Origin: CAYVBJ01 sp964517005 | GTDB taxonomy: Bacteria; Bacteroidota; Rhodothermia; Balneolales; Balneolaceae | Assembly: GCA_964517005.1 (NCBI GenBank) | Contig: CAZFAJ010000005.1 | Coordinates: forward strand, 1 to 64,000 | Direction: 5' to 3' | Length of the DNA: 64,000 bases | Part shown: piece by piece, positions 1 to 8,691 of the stretch | Layout of the letters: the number at the start of each line of letters is the position of its first letter | How positions within the stretch are numbered: position 1 is the stretch's first letter | Program-made: the position numbers and the translations under genes | Notes under the pieces: generated by a model | What the model was told of the DNA's origin: nothing | The model's input: the letters and a program-made list of their open reading frames with translations, nothing else | Databases searched by the model: none

Positions 1-114
1 TTGCCCATAGCTGCTGACGCTGACATCCCGGCCGCTGTTGGAAAGGGAGAAGCCCCGGAGGATCGAGACCAGAAAAACACTGGCACCTGGAATGCTTATA
101 TCTTTAAAGCGCAT
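1..114 (-). CDS. Possible start of an unrecognised protein, cut by the window edge
   Basis: An open frame on the minus strand begins with ATG at 114 and stays open for 38 codons to the window edge. A purine-rich stretch (GGACGGAAGAAG) lies just before the ATG and could act as ribosome binding site. It would overlap the 3' end of the FAD dehydrogenase by 19 bases, as often happens within operons. The peptide starts MRFKDISIPGASVFLV and has no family I recognise. The stretch 1-95 is richer in G and C than the neighbouring genes. It could equally be chance coding. Confidence 0.25.
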   Translation of the reverse strand, partial: MRFKDISIPGASVFLVSILRGFSLSNSGRDVSVSSYGQ

Positions 115-1636
115 CTTCTTCCGTCCAATGCAGCAGAGACAATTCCCCCGGCATATCCCGCTTCCTCACCACATGGATACAAACCCTGAATCCGGATATG
201 CTGAAGCGTGTCGTTATCCCGCGGAATCCGTACCGGAGATGAGGTTCTTGTTTCCGGTGCGTGCACAACGGCGTCATTTGTCATGTACCCGTGCATTGAC
301 TTATCAAATTCTTTGAATCCAAGCTGAAGAGTTTCACAGATCTTTTCCGGTAAGACAGATTTCAGGTTTACTGATGTGATGCCGGGTGAGTAGGATGTTT
401 TCGGTAAACCTGCAGAGATTTTTCCTTCAACAAAATCAACCACTCTTTGGGCAGGAGCAGTATGTGTTTTACCAGCCTGCAGCCAGCACTCTCTTTCAAT
501 GGATTTCTGAAACTCCATAGCTGCAAGTGGTCCGAATTCGGCAAACTCTTTGAAATCTTCAGCACACAATTCTACAACAATCCCGGAATTGGCAGTAGAC
601 CGGGCTCTTCGTGAAGATGACCAGCCGTTGGTAACAATCTCTTCCTGTTTCGTTGCGCAGGGTGCGATTACGCCACCCGGACACATACAAAATGAGTAAA
701 CACCCCGGCCTCTCACTTGCTTTACAATACTGTAGGCAGCGGGGGGAAGCCATCGGCTGCGGTTCCTGGTGCCATACTGAATTCGATCAATCAGAGACTG
801 CTCATGTTCAATCCGCACACCAACAGCCATTGACTTTAATTCTATCTCTATCTTTTTTTGATGCAGCAGCTCAAAAATATCTCTTGCTGAGTGACCTGTT
901 GCCAGTATTACATTATCCGCTTTAAATTGATCACCTTGCAATGTTTTTACCCCGGCAATCTGATCACCATTCAACAAAAAATCGGTTACACGCGAATTGA
1001 AGTGAATTTCACCACCCCGTTCCAGAATATAATTTCGAATATTGGATATAATTTCAGGTAATTTATTGGTACCGATATGAGGATGAGCGTCAATAAGGAT
1101 TTGCCGGGTAGCACCAAAGCTAACCATAAGTTCCAGGATGTGCCGCACGTCACCACGTTTTTTTGCCCTCGTATAGAGTTTTCCATCAGAATAGGTTCCG
1201 GCACCACCCTCACCAAAACAGTAGTTGGAATCTTCATTTACAATGTGATTGACGTTTATATTTTTCGGTCAGTGATGCGGTTCCTGACATCTTTTCCTCT
1301 CTCGATTATGACCGGTTTCTTGCTATTTTCAATTATTGTGAGGGCGGCAAAGAGGCCGGCGGGCCCGGCACCAATAATGAGGATCTCTTCTGCGCCTTGA
1401 ACATTTGAATAATCAGGAGGATGAATAGTTTCCTCAACGAAACCCTCATGAACATAAACCCTTACCTTCAGGTTCATCATCACATTTTGTTGGCGGGCAT
1501 CCACAGAGCGGCGTAAAATTTCAACATGCCTGATATCAGAAACCGACAGCCCGGATTTTTTTGAAATGGATTCTTTTAGTAGTTTAGGACTTCCTGCAGT
1601 TTCAGGTGAAACTCTCAATTGTAATTCTCGTTGCAT
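96..1636 (-). pseudogene. FAD-dependent dehydrogenase (COG2509-like), frameshifted
   Basis: This is an NAD(P)/FAD-dependent oxidoreductase of the uncharacterised COG2509 type, a flavoprotein of about 513 residues when complete. The N-terminal part (1636 down to about 1266) holds a lead-in domain and the FAD-binding Rossmann motif IIGAGPAGLFAAL followed by ERGKDVR. The frame then hits a stop just after the T-run at 1261-1265. The next frame (stop at 96) continues the family sequence at once with NSNYCFGEGGAGTYSDGKL-type residues (NYCFGEGG, GTYSDGKLYTR) and ends with PCGEEAGYAGGIVSAALDG. The span is 1541 bases, one short of a multiple of three, so one lost base in the homopolymer explains the break. 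It may be a real mutation or a sequencing error; everything else looks intact. Its substrate is unknown. Confidence 0.85.
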
Positions 1637-1730
1637 AGTGACATTTTAAATAAAAGAAGGGAACAATTATGTTAATATGATTTTGATTCAAATTTAATTC
1701 TTTTCTCAATCATAAAATAAACGTTTACCT

Positions 1731-2003
1731 ATGGGATTGCTCGAATTTTTACTTCTTCTTGTCATTGCCGGAATTTGCGGATCTATTGGACAATCGATAG
1801 CAGGATTCAGCCGCGGAGGTTGTCTTGTTTCGATTGTAGTGGGTTTTATAGGGGCACTACTTGGATCCTGGCTGAGCGCCAAGCTTCAGTTACCCGAATT
1901 ATTTACAGTCAATGTCGGGGGGAGTCCGTTTCCGGTTATCTGGTCAATTATCGGGTCTGTTATCTTTGTGGTGATTGTGGGTTTATTTACCAAACAGAGA
2001 TAA
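1731..2003 (+). CDS. GlsB/YeaQ/YmgE family membrane protein
   Basis: Small inner-membrane protein of 90 residues, the usual size for the transglycosylase-associated (GlsB/YeaQ/YmgE) family, which is linked to general stress responses without a known biochemical activity. Three hydrophobic segments are visible at about residues 4-22, 30-50 and 67-86, with glycine-rich packing (GFIGALLGSWL) typical of the family. It stands alone: the preceding gene is divergent, with a 94-bp AT-rich spacer, and the next gene converges on it 23 bp later. Confidence 0.85.
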   Translation: MGLLEFLLLLVIAGICGSIGQSIAGFSRGGCLVSIVVGFIGALLGSWLSAKLQLPELFTVNVGGSPFPVIWSIIGSVIFVVIVGLFTKQR

Positions 2004-2026
2004 ATACAAAAGAAGGGAAAAGACTA

Positions 2027-2545
2027 CTATTTTTTTGATGAATCAGAAGGATTATTTCTGAGGATATTTTTCAATTTTGACTCTGTTTCTTCCGGCTCAT
2101 TGATTTCTATCTTTTCATATCCCGGTTTTGCATTCGCTTTCTGATCGTTGAGAGCTGAATCCTGGTCCAGTTCCCGGTCGAGATCCTTTAATTTCTGTTC
2201 AGATATTTGCATCATCAACCTTGATCTGAGTGAAAGAGCTCTCTCTTTATCTGCTTTTTTTATTAAAAATGTCAGGCAGTTGCCTTCAATTGTAAGTGGT
2301 TTTTCAGTGTGGGGAAGCTGGTTTAAAAATATTTTAAACCGGTGTCTGAACCATTTCTTTTCAACTTCAATGGAATCAATCATTGTAAAGGGAAGTTTTA
2401 CATTTTTCACATTGGATTGCAGCATCCCAAACAACTCATCCTGCACCTGGTATTCGATGATTAAGGTTTCATCTTTCAAACGAACCAAACCACTGATTTC
2501 TGCAAGGCCACCGTATATATCACTTTGCCGAACCGGAAGAACCAT
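2027..2545 (-). CDS. Hypothetical protein with a PH-like N-terminal region
   Basis: Protein of 172 residues that I cannot assign firmly. Residues 1-105 alternate short hydrophobic and polar stretches (GLVRLKDETLIIEYQVQ, MIDSIEVEKKWF, TIEGNCLTFLI) in a pattern like bacterial PH-like (bPH) beta-barrel domains. Residues 105-172 are highly charged and probably helical or disordered, ending in a lysine-rich tail. There is no signal peptide or membrane segment, so it is likely cytoplasmic. It converges with the GlsB-like gene and has no operon partner that would suggest a role. Confidence 0.6.
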   Translation of the reverse strand: MVLPVRQSDIYGGLAEISGLVRLKDETLIIEYQVQDELFGMLQSNVKNVKLPFTMIDSIEVEKKWFRHRFKIFLNQLPHTEKPLTIEGNCLTFLIKKADKERALSLRSRLMMQISEQKLKDLDRELDQDSALNDQKANAKPGYEKIEINEPEETESKLKNILRNNPSDSSKK

Positions 2546-2759
2546 TGAAGTTAATTTTTGGGTTTATAATTAAAACAATTCTAAATGTACCAAACAGTGG
2601 TGGTAAAATCTAAATTATATCCGAAACTTCACAATCTTCTGAATATTGTAAATTCAGGGTTTAAAAAAGAATTTTTTGAATTAGGGGCAGAGGCAGGTTT
2701 ATGTGTAAAACAATCAAAGACGACACATAAACATTTAAAAAAAATAAACTCTGCATACA

Positions 2760-3500
2760 ATGAAAACATTAAAACCCCTCATAAGTTTACTTACCGTTGT
2801 AACTTTAATGATTGCCGGATGTGATATTACAGGATCCGATTCAGATGGATCTTCTTCTGTTGAACTTCAGATGAAAGCCCAAACCTCATCTCAGGCAAAG
2901 ATGACGGCTTCATCAACAGAAGGCACCTCTGCTAATACGGTAGTGATCCAGGAAGTGAAATTGTTTATCGATGAAATTGAGATTGAAAGTGCAACTGAAG
3001 ACTCACTCGATTTCGAACGGGAGTCATTTATCATTAACCTGCCACTTGACGGGAGTCCGTTAGTTCTTACTGAAACTGAAATTCCAGCGGGATTTTACGA
3101 TGAGTTTGAACTCGAAATAGAAAAACCCGATTCAGATGTAAATATTACAGATCCTGATTTCCGTGATGAAACCGGAAGTTATTCCGTCGTTGTAAAAGGA
3201 CTGTATAATGATGAACCATTTACGTACCGGTCTGATGAGGATTTTGAATTAGAACTCGATTTAAACCCGCCGCTTGATATTTCGGATTCCGAAAATGCAC
3301 TGTTGGTAATATCAGTGGATGTTTCGAGCTGGTTCCGGGGATTTGATGGCACAGATTTGAACCCAAAGGATTTTGCCAATCGTGAAATCATTAATGAAAA
3401 TATCGAAGACTCATTTGAAGCATTTGAAGATGAAAATGATGATGATGATGATGATGATGATGACGACGATGATGACGACGATGATGATGATGACAATTAA
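2760..3500 (+). CDS. DUF4382 lipoprotein with a poly-aspartate tail
   Basis: Predicted lipoprotein of 246 residues. The signal peptide (about 1-20) ends in the lipobox MIAGC, with Cys21 as the lipidated residue. A serine/threonine-rich linker follows, then a DUF4382-type beta-sandwich domain (about 35-190): VQEVKLFIDEIEIES and LPAGFYDEFELEIEK-like segments match the usual arrangement. The C-terminus is a run of 19 aspartates encoded by GAT/GAC codons (3438-3494), ending DDN. Such acidic tails can bind divalent cations, but the role here is unknown. It is a monocistronic unit with its own terminator 30 bp downstream. Confidence 0.8.
   Translation: MKTLKPLISLLTVVTLMIAGCDITGSDSDGSSSVELQMKAQTSSQAKMTASSTEGTSANTVVIQEVKLFIDEIEIESATEDSLDFERESFIINLPLDGSPLVLTETEIPAGFYDEFELEIEKPDSDVNITDPDFRDETGSYSVVVKGLYNDEPFTYRSDEDFELELDLNPPLDISDSENALLVISVDVSSWFRGFDGTDLNPKDFANREIINENIEDSFEAFEDENDDDDDDDDDDDDDDDDDDDN
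3438..3494 (+). repeat. GAT/GAC trinucleotide repeat coding for 19 aspartates
   Basis: Nineteen consecutive GAT or GAC codons at the 3' end of the DUF4382 lipoprotein gene. Runs of GAT are broken by GACGAC interruptions, so it is an imperfect microsatellite. Length changes in units of three would keep the frame and change only the length of the acidic tail. Confidence 0.9.
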
Positions 3501-3530
3501 TTAATTAAATAAGACGGCACTCTGTACCCC

Positions 3531-3568
3531 AAAAGGTCTGTTGCGGTTTTGCAGCAGGCCTTTTTTAT
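3531..3568 (+). terminator. Rho-independent terminator after the DUF4382 gene
   Basis: A 12-bp stem (AAGGTCTGTTGC pairing with GCAGCAGGCCTT, two G-U pairs) with a GGTTTT loop is followed directly by a T-run and TTATT. It sits 30 bp after the stop codon of the lipoprotein gene. Confidence 0.85.
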
Positions 3569-3606
3569 TGAAAAATTAAGCTTTGCCAGAAACCCCGAAC
3601 TGTAGA

Positions 3607-3810
3607 CATGTTTGTTGAATTTAAGTACTGGCTGGAACCCACCCCTCGCTATCCGCTGAACGCGGATTAGCGGGTCCCCTCCCGGGAGGGGAGTTATCTG
3701 GCCTTGAAACCGATGAACTCACATTCACACATTCCGAGGATGGATTTTACCGTTGGCCGCAATCCCAGTCCCGGAAGAGAACACACCGGATAGCGTTGAT
3801 AAAAATCCTG
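3607..3810. repeat. Structured intergenic repeat, copy 1
   Basis: About 200 bp that recur at 3994-4214 with scattered substitutions and one 20-bp length difference near the end. It contains two hairpins: CCGCTGA/TTAGCGG (one G-U pair) and the perfect palindrome CCCCTCCCGGGAGGGG at 3676-3691. No credible gene is present. It looks like a REP-like or degenerate non-autonomous mobile repeat. Confidence 0.8.
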
Positions 3811-3993
3811 CATGCTCCCATTGGATTCAGGTTTCCCGGTTTTCGCAGAATTACCGCCGATGGGTATTTTGGATTCACCTCATCTTCACCCGGCTAAAGC
3901 CGCGTGCAATGGATGTCTTTGAGAGCAAATTGGTGATCATTGGCAATGTTCACAATTCCGGATTCCGATGTCGAATTCTTTCTGATGAGCCGG

Positions 3994-4214
3994 CATGTTT
4001 GTAGAATTTAAGTCGTGGCTGGAACCCACCCCTCGCTATCCGCTGAACGCGGATCAGCGGGTCCCCTCCACTGAGGGGAGTTATCTGGCCCGGAAATCGA
4101 TGAACTCACATTCACACATTTCGAGGCGGGATTTCATCATCGTCCGCAAACCATAATGAGGGATGCCGAGGAAAATCCCGGAAGAGAACACGCCGGGTAG
4201 CGTTGAGAAAATCT
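3994..4214. repeat. Structured intergenic repeat, copy 2
   Basis: Second copy of the element at 3607-3810, in the same orientation and 387 bp away. The stem CCGCTGA/TCAGCGG is perfect here. The second hairpin keeps its stem (CCCCTC 4063-4068, GAGGGG 4073-4078) while its loop differs, as expected if structure is conserved. Both copies end in a shared block starting CCCGGAAGAGAACAC. Confidence 0.8.
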
Positions 4215-4228
4215 GTCCGTTTGTTGTT

Positions 4229-4430
4229 CTCGGGATTTTACTACGTGGGAATCGCTGCACTCGGTGCGCTCCGCTTTTTACCCCGACAGACTCACTATCT
4301 TGTCTTTGGTTATTTATTGTCGGGATTTCGCTGCGCTCTTTATCCCGACAAAATGTCTATCCTGCCTTTGGTTTATTTTATTACTGTCGGGATTTCGCTG
4401 CGCTCAACTTCGCTCAACTTCGCTCAATAC
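4229..4430. repeat. Tandem GTCGGGAT hairpin repeats
   Basis: Three successive, partly degenerate units of about 65-90 bp built around GTCGGGATTTCGCTGCGCTC and ATCCCGAC. The clearest unit forms a hairpin GTCGGGAT (4319-4326) with ATCCCGAC (4342-4349). The third unit breaks up into the 10-bp direct repeat CGCTCAACTT, two copies plus a third diverged one (4401-4430). With the two elements before it, this fills the gene-free stretch 3501-4423; I see no gene there. Open frames across it are repeat-derived. Confidence 0.75.
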
Positions 4431-6454
4431 TTCTCGAACCATCCAATAATATATCCAACCTTCCGGATTAAATTACTCGGGCGGGAGGCGATGCTGTGGC
4501 TTGCATCCGGTATTCTGACAAGAGCCGCATCGATCCCGCGTAGTTTCAGTGCCTGGTAGTACTGTTCCGATTCGCTCATTGGCGTCCGGTAATCGGCTTC
4601 ACCTGTAAGAAGCATTGCAGGTGTGGATACGTTGCCAACAAGAGAGATAGGCGAAAATTTATGATACTGCTCCGGATCATCCCAGGGCATCTCTGTAAAC
4701 CAGTATTTGCTGAAAAAAGGATAGGCATCAGCCGTGAGTGCAAAACTATACCAGTTGATGACCGGTTTAGCCACAACTGCAGCAGTAAAGCGGTCTGTCT
4801 TTCCGATCGCCCAGGAAGTTAATACACCGCCGCCGCTGCCACCGGTAATGTAGAGACGATCTTCATCAATGTATCCCTGATCAAGCATATAATCGACACC
4901 GCTCATCAAATCGTCATGATCTTCACTGGGATAATTGTGATTGATGTAAGCAGCAAACTCAGTGCCGTAACTGGTGCTTCCCCTGGGATTGGTATAGAGA
5001 ACCACATATCCTTCTGAGGCCATTAGCTGCAATTCAGGGGAGAATCTTGAACCGTAATTGGCATACGGCCCGCCATGTATTTCAAGAATAAGCGGATATT
5101 TCTTATCCCGGTCAAAGTCGGGAGGTGTGATTACCCATCCATGAATATCTTCACCGTCATGTGAAGATCTGTACCACACCTCTTCAACCCCCCCGGTTTT
5201 TTTGGCTTTGAAAAAATTCTCATTCAGATTTGTGATCTGGGTGATGGCCCGCCGTGTAGGAAAATGGCCTGTTGAAAGCTCAGAAGGACGATCAGTCGTC
5301 ACTTTTGTGAATACAAATTGTCCGTTTTGAGCAATACTGTATGAGCCGCCGCCATAGGGACGTCCAATTGTTGTGCTTCCCAGATCAGTTGCCACGAGTG
5401 TTACCTCACCGTTCAGCCTGATATTGCCAATTTTTGTGGTACCCTGGTCATCATATTGGAAAAAGAGACTTTGGTTATTGGCCGCCCATGTGTGAGAGCC
5501 GATGTCATAATCAAACCCGGCTGAGATCTCCCGCTTGTTGGATCCGTCTCTGTTCAAGATATGCAGGCCGGTGCGCTGATATCCCACAAAACGATCTTCA
5601 AAACCAGTGAACGCAATCATCTCACCGTCAGGCGAAATTTTCGGGTTGTTATGTGGCCCGCGGCCATCGGTAAGTTTATCTAAGTCGCCGGTTTCAATAG
5701 TCAACTCAAATATATGAGTATTATTGGGGTCAAGGTCGGCATCATCAGATCTGTTGGCGGACAAAATGATCGATTCGCCATCGGGCGCCCAGCTGAATGA
5801 ATTGTGGTTAAAATCACCACTTGTAACCTGGCGTGGCGCTCCTCCTTCCGCTGAAATCAGGAAAATATGTGTATGAGACGGTTCCAGAAACCCGGCCCCG
5901 TCCGCTCTGTATCGAACATGATCAATAACTTTTGGTGAATCAGCCCACTTTGCACCATTTGGAGGAGAGGGAATATTGGCTATTTTGGGCTTATCAGCAG
6001 GCACGCTCATTGTAAATGCAATCTGCTCTCCATCCGGAGACCAGGCCAGGTTCGATGGACTTTTTGAGACATTAGTGATGGATGTCGAATTACCGGAATC
6101 CATCCATCTTACAAAAATCTGGGTCGAACCCTCTTCAGATGATGTGTAAGCGAGTTTTTCTCCGTCAGGCGACCAGGCAAGATTGCCGATAGAATTCAGG
6201 CCGGATGTAATGGCCTGGTGATTATCACCGGTAAATGAGATTTGCCACAAATTGGTATAACGGCGGTCTTCCATAACATCAAATTGATTTCGAAGATAGA
6301 CGATTGTGCTGCCATCGGGAGATATCTCCGGTGATCCTGCCATTTGAAGATCAAAAATATCCATATAGGAAAAATGGTCATCCTGAGCCTGCAAGGTTGC
6401 TGAGCTCAGAAGAAGAAAAAGAAGTGATAGATAAAGGTATAAGGCTCGTTTCAT
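4424..6454 (-). CDS. Secreted S9 family peptidase (prolyl oligopeptidase/DPP type)
   Basis: Exported serine peptidase of the prolyl oligopeptidase clan, 676 residues. I chose the ATG at 6454 rather than the one 14 codons upstream because it opens directly with a signal peptide (MKRALYLYLSLLFLLLSS, cleavage near LQAQ). Residues about 30-400 form a beta-propeller with repeated SPDGE/AWSPDGE motifs typical of TolB/WD40-like blades. The C-terminal alpha/beta-hydrolase domain carries the triad Ser540 (GGSGGG), Asp621 (GEAD) and His653 (DASHS). It should cleave small peptides in the periplasm, likely dipeptidyl- or acylaminoacyl-peptidase activity. It is transcribed alone, towards the repeat region; its stop lies at the edge of the tandem repeats. 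Confidence 0.92.
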   Translation of the reverse strand: MKRALYLYLSLLFLLLSSATLQAQDDHFSYMDIFDLQMAGSPEISPDGSTIVYLRNQFDVMEDRRYTNLWQISFTGDNHQAITSGLNSIGNLAWSPDGEKLAYTSSEEGSTQIFVRWMDSGNSTSITNVSKSPSNLAWSPDGEQIAFTMSVPADKPKIANIPSPPNGAKWADSPKVIDHVRYRADGAGFLEPSHTHIFLISAEGGAPRQVTSGDFNHNSFSWAPDGESIILSANRSDDADLDPNNTHIFELTIETGDLDKLTDGRGPHNNPKISPDGEMIAFTGFEDRFVGYQRTGLHILNRDGSNKREISAGFDYDIGSHTWAANNQSLFFQYDDQGTTKIGNIRLNGEVTLVATDLGSTTIGRPYGGGSYSIAQNGQFVFTKVTTDRPSELSTGHFPTRRAITQITNLNENFFKAKKTGGVEEVWYRSSHDGEDIHGWVITPPDFDRDKKYPLILEIHGGPYANYGSRFSPELQLMASEGYVVLYTNPRGSTSYGTEFAAYINHNYPSEDHDDLMSGVDYMLDQGYIDEDRLYITGGSGGGVLTSWAIGKTDRFTAAVVAKPVINWYSFALTADAYPFFSKYWFTEMPWDDPEQYHKFSPISLVGNVSTPAMLLTGEADYRTPMSESEQYYQALKLRGIDAALVRIPDASHSIASRPSNLIRKVGYIIGWFEKY

Positions 6455-6598
6455 AAATCCTGTTTTGTATTGGTTCGGGGTCTGTTTATGAATCACAGTT
6501 TAAGAAAAGGATTCCAAAGTTCAGAATTTTTATGAGAATGTTGCTTTCTTTTACAACTTTATATTTCATTCTTCTTTGGTAATAATGACAAATATAAC

Positions 6599-7084
6599 AT
6601 GATATATATTGTGATGGGTGTTTCAGGGGCCGGGAAAACCAGGGTCGGGAAAATTCTCGCCGAAGAGTTGTCGCTGCCGTTTTACGATGCGGATGATTTT
6701 CACCCGCAGTTTAACGTAGAAAAAATGAAATCCGGAAAACCGCTGGATGATTATGACCGAAAACCGTGGCTTGAAGATCTTGCAAATAAGATTGTACAAT
6801 GGCAGAACGAAGGTGGCGCTGTACTGGCTTGTTCAGCACTGAAAAAATCATACAGACAGTTATTGAAAAGTAAAGCGGAATCAGGTGTTCAATTTATCTA
6901 CCTGAAAGGAAGGCCTGATATGATCGGTAAAAGGCTTCGAAAGCGCGAAGGGCACTATATGCCTCCGGACCTGCTGGATTCCCAATTTGAAGCACTGGAA
7001 GAACCTGAACAAGCAGTTGTTGTCTCTGTTGATAAAAAGCCGGAGCAGATTGTTGATGAAATAGTAAAACGTATTTCCGGCTGA
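6599..7084 (+). CDS. gntK: Gluconokinase
   Basis: Cytoplasmic gluconokinase, 161 residues, phosphorylating D-gluconate to 6-phosphogluconate with ATP. The Walker A motif GVSGAGKT is at residues 7-14. The substrate motif FYDADDFHP and the CSALKKSYR and LKGRP segments are typical of the GntK/ThrGntK family. It is the first gene of a three-gene gluconate cassette with gnd and gntP, 101 bp before gnd. Confidence 0.95.
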   Translation: MIYIVMGVSGAGKTRVGKILAEELSLPFYDADDFHPQFNVEKMKSGKPLDDYDRKPWLEDLANKIVQWQNEGGAVLACSALKKSYRQLLKSKAESGVQFIYLKGRPDMIGKRLRKREGHYMPPDLLDSQFEALEEPEQAVVVSVDKKPEQIVDEIVKRISG

Positions 7085-7185
7085 AACTGGTTCAGGCCTC
7101 TGTCACGAATCAAAACCCGTAAAAAAATGAATTCGCAATTCTGAACCTAACCTTTTACATTCGATTAACCTGATAAAATCAATTT

Positions 7186-8640
7186 ATGCTCAGTAAAAAG
7201 AAATCACAAATTGGAGTATACGGTCTTGGGGTCATGGGAAGAAATCTGGCTCTTAACCTGGAGAGGAATGGTTTTAAAGTCTCGGTCTACAACCGTACTA
7301 CAGAAGGAGAAGAGCATGTAACTATTGATTTCCTGCAAAATGAGGGATGGAATAAAAATATAACCGGGTTTGAGGCTATTGAAGATTTTACCGGATCACT
7401 TGCAGATCCGGGAATTATTCTTATAATGGTGCCCGCAGGTAAAGCCGTTGACGAAGTAACCGGAAAACTGCAGCCGATTTTGAATGAGGGCGCAATCATT
7501 ATTGACGGAGGAAATTCAAATTTTGAAGATACAGAACGCCGTGTAAGTGAGATGGCGAACGAGGGAATCCGGTTCATAGGAATGGGGGTATCCGGCGGAG
7601 AAGAGGGAGCACTCAACGGTCCGTCCCTGATGCCGGGAGGAAATCCGGAAGCATGGGGCGATGTGAAACCTTTCTTGATGAAAATTGCTGCCAAAAATCC
7701 GGCGGGTGAACCTTGCTGTGAATGGGTGGGAGAAGGCGGTGCCGGACATTTTGTAAAAATGGTGCACAACGGCATTGAGTATGCCGATATGCAGCTGCTT
7801 GCCGAAAGCTATCATGTTATGAGAGATCTTGCGGGCCTCGGTTATGATGAAATGGCAGCTGTTTACGAGGAGTGGAACCGTGGACTTCTGAATAGTTATC
7901 TCATTGAAATTACGGCTGATATCATGAGTTCAAATGATACGGATGGCCGGCCGCTGCTTGAAAAGATTCTGGATGTTGCGGGTCAGAAGGGGACAGGTAA
8001 ATGGACGTCTGTCCATGCTCTTGAAATTGGGGTTCCTCTTCCTGCAACCACGTCTGCGGTGATCAGCCGCTTTGTTTCCGGGTATCTTGCCATCCGAAGC
8101 GATGCACACGATCGTTTTAAGATGTCATTTCCGGATAACCTGCCGGAAACTGAAGCTCTGCTTGAAAATCTGAAACATGCGATCATTTCCTCGCGCATTA
8201 TGTCACTCACTGAAGGGTTTTTTCTGATTAAAGAGGCTTCTCTTCAAAGAGGTTGGGAAATTAATCTCTCTTCGGTTTCAAAAATCTGGCAGGGCGGATG
8301 CATCATCCGTTCTGAAATGCTTAAGGAGGCCGAATCATCCTTTCTGAAAGAAGAGGAGTTGGGTTTATTGATGATGGCACCGTTTTTTGCCGGACAGATT
8401 TCAGATTCTGTGCAGGGTTTGAGAAACACAATTTCGATGGCAGTAAAACATGGACTGCCTGTTCCGGGGATGTCCGCTGCACTTGCCTGTTTTGATTCAC
8501 TGCGATGCGGAAAATTGCCCCTGAACCTGACCCAGGCACAGCGGGATTATTTTGGCGCTCATACCTATGAGAGGGTTGACAAAAAGCGCGGTGAATTCTT
8601 TCATACAGACTGGAATAACCGAAATGATGATATTAACTAA
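7186..8640 (+). CDS. gnd: 6-phosphogluconate dehydrogenase, decarboxylating
   Basis: Converts 6-phosphogluconate to ribulose-5-phosphate, CO2 and NADPH in the oxidative pentose phosphate pathway. The 484-residue length matches the long bacterial/eukaryotic form. The Rossmann motif GLGVMG is at 13-18, the catalytic Lys191 and Asn195 are in the signature GHFVKMVHNGIEY, and the all-alpha C-terminal domain includes the SLTEGF and RDYFGAHTYER segments. It lies between gntK, which makes its substrate, and the gluconate permease gene. Confidence 0.97.
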   Translation: MLSKKKSQIGVYGLGVMGRNLALNLERNGFKVSVYNRTTEGEEHVTIDFLQNEGWNKNITGFEAIEDFTGSLADPGIILIMVPAGKAVDEVTGKLQPILNEGAIIIDGGNSNFEDTERRVSEMANEGIRFIGMGVSGGEEGALNGPSLMPGGNPEAWGDVKPFLMKIAAKNPAGEPCCEWVGEGGAGHFVKMVHNGIEYADMQLLAESYHVMRDLAGLGYDEMAAVYEEWNRGLLNSYLIEITADIMSSNDTDGRPLLEKILDVAGQKGTGKWTSVHALEIGVPLPATTSAVISRFVSGYLAIRSDAHDRFKMSFPDNLPETEALLENLKHAIISSRIMSLTEGFFLIKEASLQRGWEINLSSVSKIWQGGCIIRSEMLKEAESSFLKEEELGLLMMAPFFAGQISDSVQGLRNTISMAVKHGLPVPGMSAALACFDSLRCGKLPLNLTQAQRDYFGAHTYERVDKKRGEFFHTDWNNRNDDIN

Positions 8641-8691
8641 TTTAAAAAAGCACTGCCTATCAACTGTGCTGCTTTAGCTAACTGACATTTT

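Noticed and set aside
1598..1613. parS-like inverted repeat AGTTTCAGGTGAAACT
   Set aside because: It has good half-sites but lacks the central CG of the parS consensus, lies inside a coding region 57 kb from parAB, and is a single copy. Chance is likely.
2585..2824. Plus-strand open frame of 79 codons before the DUF4382 gene
   Set aside because: It has no family resemblance, overlaps the start of the lipoprotein gene and covers its AT-rich promoter region.
3179..3496. Minus-strand frame starting with a poly-serine run
   Set aside because: It is the reverse reading of the GAT/GAC aspartate repeat in the DUF4382 gene, so an artefact of that repeat.
3753..4559. Several plus-strand frames across the repeat region
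   Set aside because: They derive from repeat sequence, overlap each other in different frames and show no protein-like composition.
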